From Porphyra umbilicalis (taxonomy: Eukaryota; Rhodophyta; Bangiophyceae; Bangiales; Bangiaceae), in NCBI GenBank assembly GCA_002049455.2, contig KV918890.1, forward strand, positions 1-64,000: a stretch of 64,000 bases of DNA, read 5' to 3'. A program made the position numbers and the translations under genes. Below the pieces are notes generated by a model. The model worked only from the letters and a program-made list of their open reading frames with translations, had not been told where the DNA came from and made no database searches. Shown here piece after piece: positions 44,648 to 55,190 of this stretch. Each line of letters starts with the position of its first letter. Position 1 is the first letter of the stretch.

Positions 44648-46525
44648 TGTCCTCAACGACGGGCAGCACTTTCAGAGACGCGCGTGGCAATGGAACAGCA
44701 TACTGATTGACTGTCGATCGGAACCTCTGCTGCACGCCGCCTGAAAATATAATCTGAGCGAATTGACCCTGCAATTGTGGCTCAAAATTTCGAGGCGACT
44801 GAACTGGCAACCACCCCGCGGCCGCTTAACTAAACAGTCAGCGCACATTGTTCTTTGGCTCCCATAAAAGCGACAAAGCACCATGACATATGTGTGCTGC
44901 TGCTCGCTTAAGCTGTTGAGCATCACAGACTTCACATCGTGGCCGTGCCCAGCGCCGCTGACGCATACCATGTGGGCATAATACTTTGGGCAACTTTTGT
45001 CCTCAAAGTAGACGAGCAGCCGTATTGTGTAGACGCTGTTGCTGTGAAGCGTATGCCGGGCACGGGGGAAGCCCTGATGTATGACTAAGCAGTCGCGCGG
45101 AGAACAATTAGCACAGAGAGCGGGTGGTATGCAGCCGACGCTCTGGTAAGGAGCTCGTGTGGTGTCATGCCGACTCCGGGAGTGTCCTCGCGTGGTTTCC
45201 CCGAACAATATTAAGATTGCGGGCATTGAATTAATATTCGCTCCCAGCCCGGAACTCAGTGCAGGGCTCTCACATGTTCCCAGAACCGCAGACAATTAAC
45301 ACTAGAAGTTGTTCGGCGAAGTGGCACCTTCGAAACATGGTGTGCGACCGCCGAACAGTGAAGCACATGTGAATTATTTGCTGTGCGCTCAAAGGTCTTT
45401 GACTGCGCTTCGCACCACTTCAATGTACATCGTTGATGATGTGGTGAATGTGTGTTTCCCGCGCTGTAGCCTCCTGACCCCACTTCTCAGCAACCTTTCC
45501 GTGGCTGTGGCCCAAGCTCATGCTCTTGAGAAAGAGCGTTTGCCAGGCACGTACGTGCATCACCATGATTAGTGGGCACATAGTCGTCGACATTTTCCAC
45601 TGGATGAGGACACCCGTTGTCTTGACCTATGCAGGGGTTGTGCGCGTCTGCCGCGTCGGGCATATTGCCCGCCAAGTATCCTAAGCTGAGACCAATCGTC
45701 GGCGGTTCCACCCGTCAGGGTTTTTTGGTTACTTCTTGGCAATTTCGTGGCGACACCCACACAGCGTGTGTCGCCACAAAGCCGCCAACGGGGGCTACTT
45801 GGAAGATGGGACTACCGCACCAAAGAAGCAGCTGCCCATACAGGAACGCAGCCACGTTGCGCATTTGTTTGCTCGCCAAATTTAATGATCAACTCGACAT
45901 TAATTGTTCATTTTATGGGCGGTGCTAAATTGGACGATGTGTTCCAGGGAGTGCGACGCCCATGGCGAGATCGGCGGTATCAAGGGACACAGCCGATCAC
46001 ACGATAACGCCTTGCACCCCGAAAAGATCTGCCGGTAAGAACCGCCTCCCTCCGCGCCAAACGCTCGCCACCCGTTCGCGCGCCGCACGCAAAGGCGAAC
46101 TGCGCCCGCCGCGCTGCCCCATCCCCCTCCCCTTGCGCCGGGCCGCTGCCGCCCCCGCGCCACACCTGCGCCACCCCCACCGCCCCAGCCCACCCCCCCC
46201 TCCTTCATCACCTCTCCCCCCTTTGCCCCCCTCCCCACCCCCCTCCACATGAATTCCCGCCCCCGCCACAAAGAGGACGCCTGTCCAGCCATGCTGCGCG
46301 ATTGAAGAGACCGGACAGTGGGGCAACTGCCTTTGTGGTACGTATCACAATTACTCTGGGCTCTCTTGTTCACGATTATCTGTCATCCATCAGCTGGGCA
46401 CACCATCGTGATTACGGCTCAGAATTGATTCAGATGGTGTGAGGAGAACCCACTCGACCGCTCTTGGTTGGAGCTGTTAACTTCCGCAAAGCTAACCGTC
46501 TCTATTTCAGTTTCCATCCTACAGC
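44648..46525. other. Interior of the 8.3-kb element without recognised gene
   Basis: Lower-GC sequence, then a C-rich stretch at about 46080-46250. No domain seen. Confidence 0.35.
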
Positions 46526-47611
46526 GTGCTGTCGTCTGCTGAGCTGCGACAAGCTTCTTCTATAAAAGTGCTTGCCTTTTATTGCGACCCATATCAGCGA
46601 CCCTATCGTAGCCAGACAAGCGAGGCGGCGGCGTGGTGCGCTGCCGCACAAGCGACAGATGATGGCAAAAACCAGTCGACGCCCGTCGGGACGGTGGCCG
46701 CGTTCTCATTTAGACGGGCCAAGGGCGGCAGCTTCACAGACGATTTCGGCGTTGCTCACCGGGTCTGTGGCCCGTGTTCCTGCACGGAGTACCGCCGGCG
46801 CAGGCGGTCAGGCTGCTTCAGCGGCGCGGTGGCGGCGCCGGCTGTGAGCGCGGCGGGGCCTGCGACGCCAGCCTTTTGGTTCCTCGGTGCTGGCACGCCG
46901 CCCCCCGTGACCGCTGGCCTCCTCTTGACGGTTCGCGGCACAGCATGTGACTTGGACACGTCGTTCGGACCAGCGCTGACACCGCGAGGCTTTGGATTGA
47001 GCAACGGCTCGCCGGCGGACGTGTCAAGTGCCGGTGAGGCTGCTCCTCCCCCTCCCCTGCTCTCCGAAGGCGCCACGCCTGACGGCACGGTGGCTGCGAC
47101 GGCCGGACGGTCAGACACTGGGCGGATGCCTGCTTTGGGGGGGCCGCGGACCGCCTGGCCGGCAGAGGTGCCGCGTGCCACCTCCATGGGCCCGCCCCCG
47201 TGCCGTCACCCAGGGCAGGTGACGCCGACGGGTGACCGCTACCTATCCGACAGCACGCGTGCGGCGCAGCAGCTCGAATTGGGCTCGGAGCCGCGCAGCG
47301 GTGCGCCCTGTGACGCAGGCGCAGCCGCCGAGACAGACGACGAAGCGCAGTTGGCCAGCTGGGTCGTCCAAGCACCGGCGTCTGCAATTCTCCCCACCTC
47401 CTCTGTGCCACAGCCTTCGCCCATATCGAGCCATACACTCGGCAGCCCACGACTTTGCTCAAAACTCCAGTGCGCAGGAGCCAGAGAAACGAACGCTTGG
47501 CGGTGGGTGTACGCTCCAATTTGGACGCGAGACGCCCACGGGGCAGTCGAGGACTCTCGCCGCGCCCGACTGCTGCGGAGCAGGTCGGGCTGCTGGCATC
47601 CATTGGACTGA
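46526..47611 (+). CDS. Hypothetical ORF in the 8.3-kb element
   Basis: 361 codons. The N-terminal quarter looks like protein (MLSSAELRQASSIKVLAFYC) but no family is recognised. It overlaps by about 160 bases the segment that leads into the transposase-like gene, so it may be its N-terminal part in another frame. Confidence 0.3.
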   Translation: MLSSAELRQASSIKVLAFYCDPYQRPYRSQTSEAAAWCAAAQATDDGKNQSTPVGTVAAFSFRRAKGGSFTDDFGVAHRVCGPCSCTEYRRRRRSGCFSGAVAAPAVSAAGPATPAFWFLGAGTPPPVTAGLLLTVRGTACDLDTSFGPALTPRGFGLSNGSPADVSSAGEAAPPPPLLSEGATPDGTVAATAGRSDTGRMPALGGPRTAWPAEVPRATSMGPPPCRHPGQVTPTGDRYLSDSTRAAQQLELGSEPRSGAPCDAGAAAETDDEAQLASWVVQAPASAILPTSSVPQPSPISSHTLGSPRLCSKLQCAGARETNAWRWVYAPIWTRDAHGAVEDSRRARLLRSRSGCWHPLD

Positions 47612-49171
47612 GCGATGCCAAGTTCAATCGGATACGGGTGTTTTTCGGCGGGGCGCTGAGCCCGATGGCTATTCTATTCGCTCTGCGAGAGGCTCGAGCA
47701 TCCCTAATGACACTTTCCGTGATGCAGGTCTCCTTATTGGTCACTGGAGCACATCTGGCCCACCCCTCGAGGGCAGTGGAAGGGTGGCTCGCCGACCTGT
47801 CGTCTGCGGGGCTGTTCATTGAAAGCCCCGCATATGATCCGCAGGGCGTGGCTATCGCTCAGACTTGTGGTTATGAGATTCCCAGCGATGGGCGAGACCC
47901 TTTGATCGCGATTTCTGCCCTCCAGCCGACGAGCGAGATATTCATGTCTCCGTTGGCTTGGACAGGGAAGGTGACCCATCTTCTGTGAAGGTTGTGATGG
48001 GATTTCTAAATCAAGAACACCCGAACAGACTTGGAAATACCCTCCTCGTGGCAGTATGCCCAGAGTCCAAGGACCAGTAGCCTGAGGTGGCTGCCATACT
48101 GGCTTCACATGTGGCCCAGTTACTACGACTGAGATAAACTGGGGTGGTGGTGGGTGGCCATCGACGGGCCGTGCGCGTGTTTGTCAACAGCGACTTCCTG
48201 GCTATAACCAACACGGTTGGCCATAAGGGGCACAGCGCCTCCTTGCCTTGTCCCTGCTGCCTTGGCATGAGATGGCCCACAGAGGCCCACTCTCTGCTGG
48301 ATTGGGCATTTGGGACCTTGCAGGACTTGGACTACACTCATCCCCCCCGGACGGCGGCGCACTTGCGGGAAATGCAAGAGGCGTATGGGGGCTCGGGACG
48401 GACCCCGGCCGAACTTGGATTGGCTACACACGTGTCATTGGAGCCGGTCATTGTTGTTCCACCTTCCCCAATCGTGCCCCTCCCACTTCATTTCACGATT
48501 GGCATCACAGCTCGGCACCTGCGGTTGACAATTGAAGCTGTAACCTAAGATCGCGGGTCCGTGGACGGTCGGCAGTTTGCGCACCGACTGGCTGGTACAT
48601 TAAGCGTCAACATTGGCGTCCAGGCTGTGCCCTGCCACGGGGGCAACTTCATCGGTAGGCACTGCCATACAATCGCTTCGCGGTGCGGTGAGATTGTGGA
48701 CGCGCTGCTCTCGTGTCTACTTCCCGGCTCACCGCCTATGAGCGCGCGTGGGAGCTCTGGTGAGGATTACTGTCAACCCTCAATCGAGCGGCGCTTATTA
48801 CCTCCGCCGAGCAGGCGCGGTTTAAGGCTGATGCACGGGCGCTCGTGAGACTCCTCCAAGGATCATTCCCTTGGCTGAGCATTTCGCCCAAGCTCCATAT
48901 ACTTTTCGCCCACTCTTGGGAATTCATGGGGCCGTGGGGCAGCACGGGGCTGTACGGAGAGCAAGCCATCGAATCATGGCATGGTTTCTGTAATCGAGAA
49001 GCTCCCCGGTTTACCGCTGAGACGGCTCTGCTGTCCTGCCGAAAGCTGGTGCAGACGATGGCGCTGAGAGGCGCGGCTTCCGAGGCCCTGCGGCGGGCGA
49101 ATGCCCCAATTCGAAAGCAGAAGGCGGCGTCCCGTGGCGCGCTGCGGCCTGGGGACCGACGACTGCGATAG
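47600..49171 (+). pseudogene. Decayed transposase-like gene of an unplaced family
   Basis: Pieces in three frames form a plausible single protein. First, LLASIGLSDAKFNRIRVFFGG (to 47988). Then VRVFVNSDFLAITNTVGHKG followed by CPCC and the PPSPIVPLPLHFTIGITARH block (48144-48548). After a stop, VPCHGGNFIGRHCHTI. Finally ISPKLHILFAHSWEFMGPWG, GLYGEQAIESWHGF and a basic tail (48845-49171). The order Asp, Cys pair, PLH..G, then KLHxLxxH and EQxxExxH resembles large uncharacterised transposon proteins of invertebrates and protists and, more loosely, CACTA-type transposases. Several stops and shifts (for example near 48720) show it is dead here. Confidence 0.5.
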
Positions 49172-50053
49172 GATAAGACATGGCGGCGCGAGTTCCTCGC
49201 GACGCTGCAACAGAGAACAGATGACAGGGCTAAGTGGGCCAAAAACCAGTTTGAGGAGGGCAATGGCGTGATAGAAGCGTACGCGAAGCAATAGTTTGCT
49301 ACGGGTGGCCTTTCTCACAGATGGACCGCTGGGTGTGACCTTGGGGCCGGGGCTTCTACCAGGTGGGCTTCTTGGATGTCCCATGTCCTGCGAGCCCAAG
49401 GCGAATCAACATCCGGGTTCCCCACTATGAATGGAATGAAGCTGGCGTCACATGCTGTTTGGTACACGGGCTCTTCACTCTGAAGAGTGTTCCACGTGGA
49501 AGCCGTAAGTGCATATTGTTTGAGCTCTACCGACAGCTTTTGCGATGGCCAATAGAAAGCTTTAATTGTTAAAGCGAGCCAATGAGGTGACAGTCGGGGC
49601 CCTGAAATGTAAAAGAGCCGCTCAAGGCTGTCTGAGGTAGGCGGGGGGGGCGGGATAGACGGCGGCGGCGCAGGATTGGGGGCAGGAAGAAGGGCAGGGA
49701 GTCGGGGAAGAAAGCGTTTGCAAGAAATTGAGGGACGTCCGGCGAGGCACAGTGCCCGCACTTTAACGCCACGCGCTGACCTGTCAGAGTCCTGGGGCAA
49801 CCTTGCACGGCGGAGCGGTGCCTGTCAATCAGCTGTCGATTTGCGTTGCAAGATTGCCGGCGCTCCCTTCTTCGACGTGTTTGCTGCCAACGGCAATGAG
49901 GCCAGCGCTACGTACCGTCGATGGGTGCAGCTGTCTTTGCAGATGGTTCGCCACGTGGTCTTGCGATTGCCATAAGGTCGTTCAGGCTTCCTAGTCGATA
50001 GTGCACGCTCCGCGCAGTCGGGGGCGCTGCCGGTAGAGGTACGGCAGCAAGGG
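49172..50053. other. Interior of the 8.3-kb element, no gene recognised
   Basis: Spacer between the transposase-like gene and the intact ORF. No domain seen. Confidence 0.35.
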
Positions 50054-51268
50054 ATGCAACACTTCCTCGGGGTGGAGGCGGGGGCGTTTAACCCCGCGTG
50101 CATCAACCTTGTGCGGAGCGCCAACCGGTACTTGACGCTGGAGACGATCGATCAGACCACTAAGCTTGTACTATCGGCCTGTATGCTGGCCGTGCGGATG
50201 GAGACGAGGATGTGCGTCACCATCTCAACCAGGCATCACAGCGGTAATCCGACAAAACTGCTGCCTGGCGAGGCCATCTTCTTGGCCGTCCCGGCCTATG
50301 GCCCGGCGTCGGTGAAGCGTCTGCTCAAGAGTGGGGTGGTGGTTTCCATCGTTGCGCAGAGCTTAGGAATCAAGGGCAAAGAGGGCGTCAAGAAGCGGCA
50401 GGAAAGCTGGATCGTTCATGACGTCTGGCCGCAGGCGCGCACATCCATGAGGAAGACTGGAGGCAATGTGCACGGTGCCGCATTGAACAACCTTGCCAGG
50501 CTCCAGCGGTTGATCGCTAACCACCCCTGCATGGCCTGCGGAGGGCCAGGCTGGCTTTTTATGAGCAGCAGCGCAAGGGTTGAGATGCTCGCGTCATGGG
50601 TGTTGCCAGTCGACATGCCGTCCTTCCTTCAAGAGCTTCACGGTCGGGTGGTCCTCAGCATCCAAGTCTACCGACGGGGCCGGAGTGCCTGGATCGTTGG
50701 GGAGAATGCTGTCACCGACGTCCTTGTCGAGGACGCCTCTAGGGTACCCCCCAGGAAGGTGCAAATGAAGACGGCCGCGGTGGAAGGTGGCCACGGGACG
50801 CTCTGTTTGGGGCTTTGTCGCAGCGACGGCTCGGGGTACGAGAAGGCGGACATCGACCAGCTCTACGCTGTTATGGGCGTCAAGGTGGTTGTGCCGAGCA
50901 CCTCCAAGGTGCTTTTGTGGTCTTCTCGAATCACCATCGGGCTGTTGTCGGCGTGGATGGAAGGACAACACCTGCTGACCGACGCATCGTGGAGGAGCCG
51001 GGTCATCTTGTCGCCGCCGCACCTGATCTTCGACAGGGAGAATGCGTTGGCGGGAGCAGCGGGTGCAGCGCCGCTCTTCGTCGCCGCAGACGATGCGGTC
51101 GGAGTGGCGTATCGATGCATCCGAGCCTCTCAGCGTCGATACGCTACGTATGGAGGAAAGGAGCTGCCAACGAACTACACTTGTGTCCTGTACCACCCTA
51201 TCCCAACTTCCGACATCCCGCACCCACTCGCCGAACACACGGCTCTTCTTCTTCTTCTCGTTCCATGA
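50054..51268 (+). CDS. Intact 404-residue protein of unknown function in the 8.3-kb element
   Basis: ATG 50054 to a stop at 51268 with no interruption, although the neighbouring gene is decayed. Mixed globular composition: INLVRSANRYLTLETIDQTT, CVTISTRHHSGNPTKLLPGE, an ACGGPGW turn, helical blocks and a hydrophobic C-terminus (HTALLLLLVP). I recognise no domain, zinc finger or nuclease motif. It could be a second transposition protein, a captured host gene, or cargo. Confidence 0.5.
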   Translation: MQHFLGVEAGAFNPACINLVRSANRYLTLETIDQTTKLVLSACMLAVRMETRMCVTISTRHHSGNPTKLLPGEAIFLAVPAYGPASVKRLLKSGVVVSIVAQSLGIKGKEGVKKRQESWIVHDVWPQARTSMRKTGGNVHGAALNNLARLQRLIANHPCMACGGPGWLFMSSSARVEMLASWVLPVDMPSFLQELHGRVVLSIQVYRRGRSAWIVGENAVTDVLVEDASRVPPRKVQMKTAAVEGGHGTLCLGLCRSDGSGYEKADIDQLYAVMGVKVVVPSTSKVLLWSSRITIGLLSAWMEGQHLLTDASWRSRVILSPPHLIFDRENALAGAAGAAPLFVAADDAVGVAYRCIRASQRRYATYGGKELPTNYTCVLYHPIPTSDIPHPLAEHTALLLLLVP

Positions 51269-51406
51269 GTGAGGCGGGATATGTCGTACGGAATAGTCCC
51301 CACCCATCTCCGCCAAACAGCCAGATCGACGGGCAAATTCATCATCTTCTCGTTCGCCGGTTCCATTGCCAAGAGCGTCCCTAAAAGTGCCTTTCGTCGT
51401 TGGGTA

Positions 51407-51944
51407 TGAAAAACCTTTGTTATTGAAATTCCGCTGTCATAGCGAAATATAGCCGGCCAGGCCGCCCAGTGTGACAGTTACCTTGATGGGCCTGCCAGCT
51501 CGGTTGATCGCTGGTACGGTCAGCACATGCTAATGATGGCCACCACTCGCCCAAGGGACGAGCCGTGGGCCGTCCACGCCTTTCGCCTCGCCGTCTAAGC
51601 ACAAGACGCGCGACCACGAGGAGTGCCGCGCTATCACGAGCTTATGGATGCCCTCACCAGCACGACGACACTGGACGCGCTGAACTGGTGCTGACACGCG
51701 GCGATGCTGCAGCGTTCCTGTCTGTGTCGTATGGCAGTGACAGACTTCCTGGAAGCCTGTCGATGCTCCACGTGTGCGCTTATGGCAACATCCGCGCATG
51801 CCGTCGTCGCATTGTGCCACTATCGTGGCCGCATGGGAGGTCTCTGTGTGTCAGAGCGCGCTACAGACACAGTACCGTGCGGCCGAGACCGTCTTGTCTA
51901 AAGCGGAAGCCGTGCAGGTGTAGGTAGGTAGGATGGTTTGGCTG
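51407..51944 (-). repeat. Right terminal inverted repeat of the 8.3-kb element
   Basis: Inverted, nearly identical copy of 44113-44647. Interrupted at its outer end by the MITE at 51945-52344; the last 19 bases of the arm reappear at 52347-52365. Confidence 0.85.
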
Positions 51945-52344
51945 TTGTTGATCCCCGAATTTTGTCCTGGGGGTCAGAGACACAGACTGGCTCTGAATAA
52001 GAGCACTCTATTGGTCTAAAACGACAGTAAGAAGGAACCGAAGCCAATAGAAAGCCCGCATTCGGTGCCAGGACCTTGCATCCAGCAGAACTCACTGTTT
52101 ATTGCCGCTCGATTCGATTTTCTTGGCACGGAGTAAGCTGCCCACGCGAGATCTTGAGATTTTCTACTGTCTCCGGGCCACAAGTGCAGAAAAAAAGAGG
52201 AGCTGATGTTGATTTCCAGGCTGTATCGGCACATGTAAGCAATCAGGAGCACCAAGTCAGTCCCAGGGGCGCATCTGATTGGTGGAGAGAGTCGGTCCAC
52301 AAGTCAGTCTCTGTCCACCAGGACAAAATTCGGGGATCAGCAAT
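51945..52344. mobile_element. TIR element family 1, copy B, inserted in the right arm
   Basis: 400 bp, inverted relative to copy A. Begins TTGTTGATCCCCGAATTTTG and ends with the complementary CAAAATTCGGGGATCAGCAA. Flanked by TG on the left and TA on the right, a TA duplication with one change. Inserted after the 8.3-kb element, since it splits its terminal repeat. Confidence 0.9.
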
Positions 52345-52365
52345 AGATTCATTAGAACGAGATAC

Positions 52366-53694
52366 ACTGCGGGTCGGTATTTCATCGCCGGGATAGTTCT
52401 AAATTTGCCGGCTTGTAAATCTATAACGAGTAGACGCGAAAGAATGTTTTGAGATAGCCATGCAAAGCTCCTGTGAGATGGCCTCAGCATGATTCGGAGG
52501 ATCATGTGCACAAAAGTTCCGTGGATCTGCGAAAATCCTACATTTCAGATTGCCTGATTCTCGAGTGACCTCTGTGATTCGGCAGTTCATCACTACAGTT
52601 CTGGACTCGTTCAACGGATCATCTTCGGGACTGACTCTGGGATCGTTCCAGAAGCAGTGTCATCCTGACGCACAGATCATCTCGGGGACTGTCATTCGAA
52701 CAAAATGTGAGGACTTGTTCAACTGATAGTCTGACTGCCTCTTCCGCAAACAAAATGCCTGCCTATTTCGTCAACAGTGTGAACACAAACCTGTGGACAT
52801 TTTCTTCGTTCCGAGCAATGCCCAACTCGCAATCTGACACATCACTCATGCGCTTGAGAAACTGGTGCGAGTGCTTCTGAACCGTATTGAACCGGGGGAT
52901 TGCGAGTTCGGGACGTGCTGTGTTAGGACGAAAGGGGACGAGATTGTCACTGAGCTGAGAACGAATTTACTGCGCGTGAGGGAGACCCAATCATTGATAA
53001 ATCGGGACTTGGTGCGTCCGGGACTTCACGGTATTCTCGATGTGCGAGCCGACGCATGTTTACCCAGTTCCCATCCCCTCTGCGCCGGGAAACAGCGTGT
53101 CGGTCGCACGACTACCAAGTAACATTGAGGTTCCCTCTGCACACGCTTTGTGGCCCAGGAGCGACGCCCCATGGGCAGGTCTTGCTCTCTGATCGGTTTC
53201 GGCAGACCCTCCTCACGACGTCACTCGAAGTAGTCTAGGCCATCATCTACGATCGAGTCCTTGAGGCAGGAATCTAGATCAATCTTGCGCACTCGTTCAC
53301 TCAATCTATGACGACGATCCCCAGGATGATTGTACTCCGACGCCAGGATAGTCCTGAGCACGATCCTCAGGATGATCTTACTCCCACTTCAGGACAGTTC
53401 TCAGCACGATACGCAGAACGATTAGAACCAGCGAATCGGAAAGATCCTTCATGAGCATGGGGCAGCAACTTCGCCGGACAATTGCCAAATCTGCAGGTGC
53501 TGGTGTGAGGATAATTCCCACTGAATATCGGTGCAGATGGTATTCGAGCACTTCTGAACTCCACTGCGGGCTCTGTCTCAGAGATCAACAAAAAGTGGGC
53601 ATCATTTGATCGCATGATCGATGTGCGACTGTTCTGCGAACCATCGGTGGGCGTGATCGAATCTCGCAGTTCTCAGTTTTAAGGAATCAGGGAC
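52366..53694. other. AT-richer repeat-like stretch
   Basis: No ORF of interest. Probably old mobile DNA. Contains the 46-bp tandem repeat listed next. Confidence 0.35.
53314..53420. repeat. 46-bp tandem repeat, two full copies and part of a third
   Basis: Units start ACGATCCCCAGGATGAT at 53314, ACGATCCTCAGGATGAT at 53360 and ACGATACGCAGAACGAT at 53406; the first two are each exactly 46 bp and about 75-80% alike. Confidence 0.7.
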
Positions 53695-54065
53695 AAAACG
53701 CTGTGTAGCCCTTGAGGCGCTCAATTGCCTTTTCTCGTCAATTACGGCCAACAATGTACACTTACTTCCATTTGCATCCAACGCCCAACAGTCAGTAGAT
53801 TTACTGGACAAAGGTCGCGTCCTGTGAAACTAGGGACGCACACACTTTGGTTTGGCCATCACCCCGATCGACCCCGTGAAAAGTACAATAAGCCCGGCCA
53901 AGTACGACGACGCGGCCATCGCAAGGTCTTGACAATCGTGCATTACCCGATCTGAAAATGACGGTCTCGGCTTGAAAGTAGAGTTACTGACACGCCGAGT
54001 TCCTCGGCTGGACAAGGCGTCAACTCCTGGTTCAAAGAAGGTCACGACTGCCCCGCTGGTTGCGG
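53695..54065. repeat. Fullest copy of the dispersed repeat shared with 22570-22720 and 43845-44093
   Basis: The left part (53695-53960) is the inverted copy of 43845-44093. The right part (53930-54065) is the inverted copy of 22570-22720. This copy joins the two, so it defines the repeat unit. Confidence 0.65.
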
Positions 54066-54080
54066 TCGCCGAAAGAAGGT

Positions 54081-54209
54081 GCTCTCGTCGTCCAATGGTT
54101 ACATCCAAGTGTGCGCTTCGCGCAGCACGGATGTTCTTCACTGCGCTGTGAGATGCAACGTCAAACGTCGTCGCCGTAACGATGGCGGTTGGATCCCGCC
54201 CCGGGGGCA
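54081..54209 (+). tRNA. tRNA-like gene with a 27-nt D-loop insert (copy 2)
   Basis: Same layout as copy 1: GCTCTCG at the start, GTCC..AATGGTTA..GGAT D-arm split by a 27-nt insert that folds into a TGCGC-TTC-GCGCA hairpin, T arm GGCGG-TTGGATC-CCGCC, acceptor CGGGGGC and A, then a T run at about 54220-54227. Differs from a true tRNA in the T loop (C56 is G) and by one extra C before the acceptor strand. The stem changes relative to copy 1 keep pairing in the D and T stems, which suggests past selection on structure. Confidence 0.4.
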
Positions 54210-55005
54210 CTCCCTAGCTTTTTTTTCTTACTCTACACCTTGGACAGCATGAACGCTGCCTGCCGCTCGCGCACTCGTCTCTGCTTTGTGCGTTGCAATG
54301 ACCAACACGGAGCGGGATCAGGCACGCGGTATTCCACGCAGCGGTGGAGACGTGCACGCGAATGGGAGACGCGTTGTGGCCTGCGCTCAGGCAACCACTG
54401 CGGGCTGGTGGGTGTTGCAACGGACAAAGAGCGAGCGAGGTACGCCCTGCGCCCCGTCCCCGCTCCGGGTCGCACTGGCGGTGCGAGCACCGGGGCAGAC
54501 GGTGCCCCGGCGCGACGGCGGGGCGGGCGCCCGCAACCGCGACACTCCTTACAGCCAGTGCTCTCCTGACAGCCCCGCGCGCCCCCCCCCCGCGGTTGTT
54601 TGAAATGTACGGCGCGAGGCCGCGCGCCGCCCTTGAAAATTCAAACGTCCCAGCCGACCCCCGCCGCGTGCCCCACCCAAACACCGTCGGGCGGCGGCGG
54701 CGCACGCCGCGCCCGCCGGCGGCGGCGGCGCGCGCCCCCGCGGCGCCCCCCCGGCGCCCCCACGGGCCCCCGCCGCCGCCGCCGCCGTCGCGCCCCCGGC
54801 CCCGCCCGCCGCCGCCGACCGCGCCGCGCCGACGCGCGCGTGGCCGTCACCGCGGCAGCCGCACCCCGCGGCGCGCCAGTGGCCTTGGCGGCCGCCGACG
54901 GCCGCCCCCTTCCGCGCCCACCCCCTCCCCCCCCTCCCCCCTGCCGCCGGCGGCATCACGCCCCCATTCCCCCCTTCCATCCCCCCCCCCCCCCCCCCGC
55001 CCCCC

Positions 55006-55157
55006 ATGGAGGCCCTCTTGGCGGCCACGAGGACGACCCCCCCCCCCCCCCTCCGACGCGGACCTCCTCCCCCCCGCCCTCGCGGACCTTGGCGCCCTCA
55101 CCGCGCGCCTCACTGGGGAGGTCCCCCCCCCCCCCCCCCGGCGCCACGCCGCCGCCC

Positions 55158-55190
<33 letters not shown>

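Larger units (their letters stand above)
44094..52365 (+). mobile_element. 8.3-kb DNA element with about 530-bp terminal inverted repeats and an unusual transposase
   Basis: The left arm (44094 to about 44647) and right arm (about 51407 to 51944, then 52347-52365 after a nested MITE) are nearly identical inverted copies; both ends read TATCTC.TTCTAATGAATC. The interior carries a decayed multi-segment transposase-like gene (about 47600-49170) and one intact 404-codon ORF (50054-51268). No cut-and-paste superfamily is recognised with confidence. The arms are far longer than in most DNA transposons except Mutator-like ones. No target duplication found, so the exact ends are inferred from where the arms stop matching. 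Confidence 0.75.
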
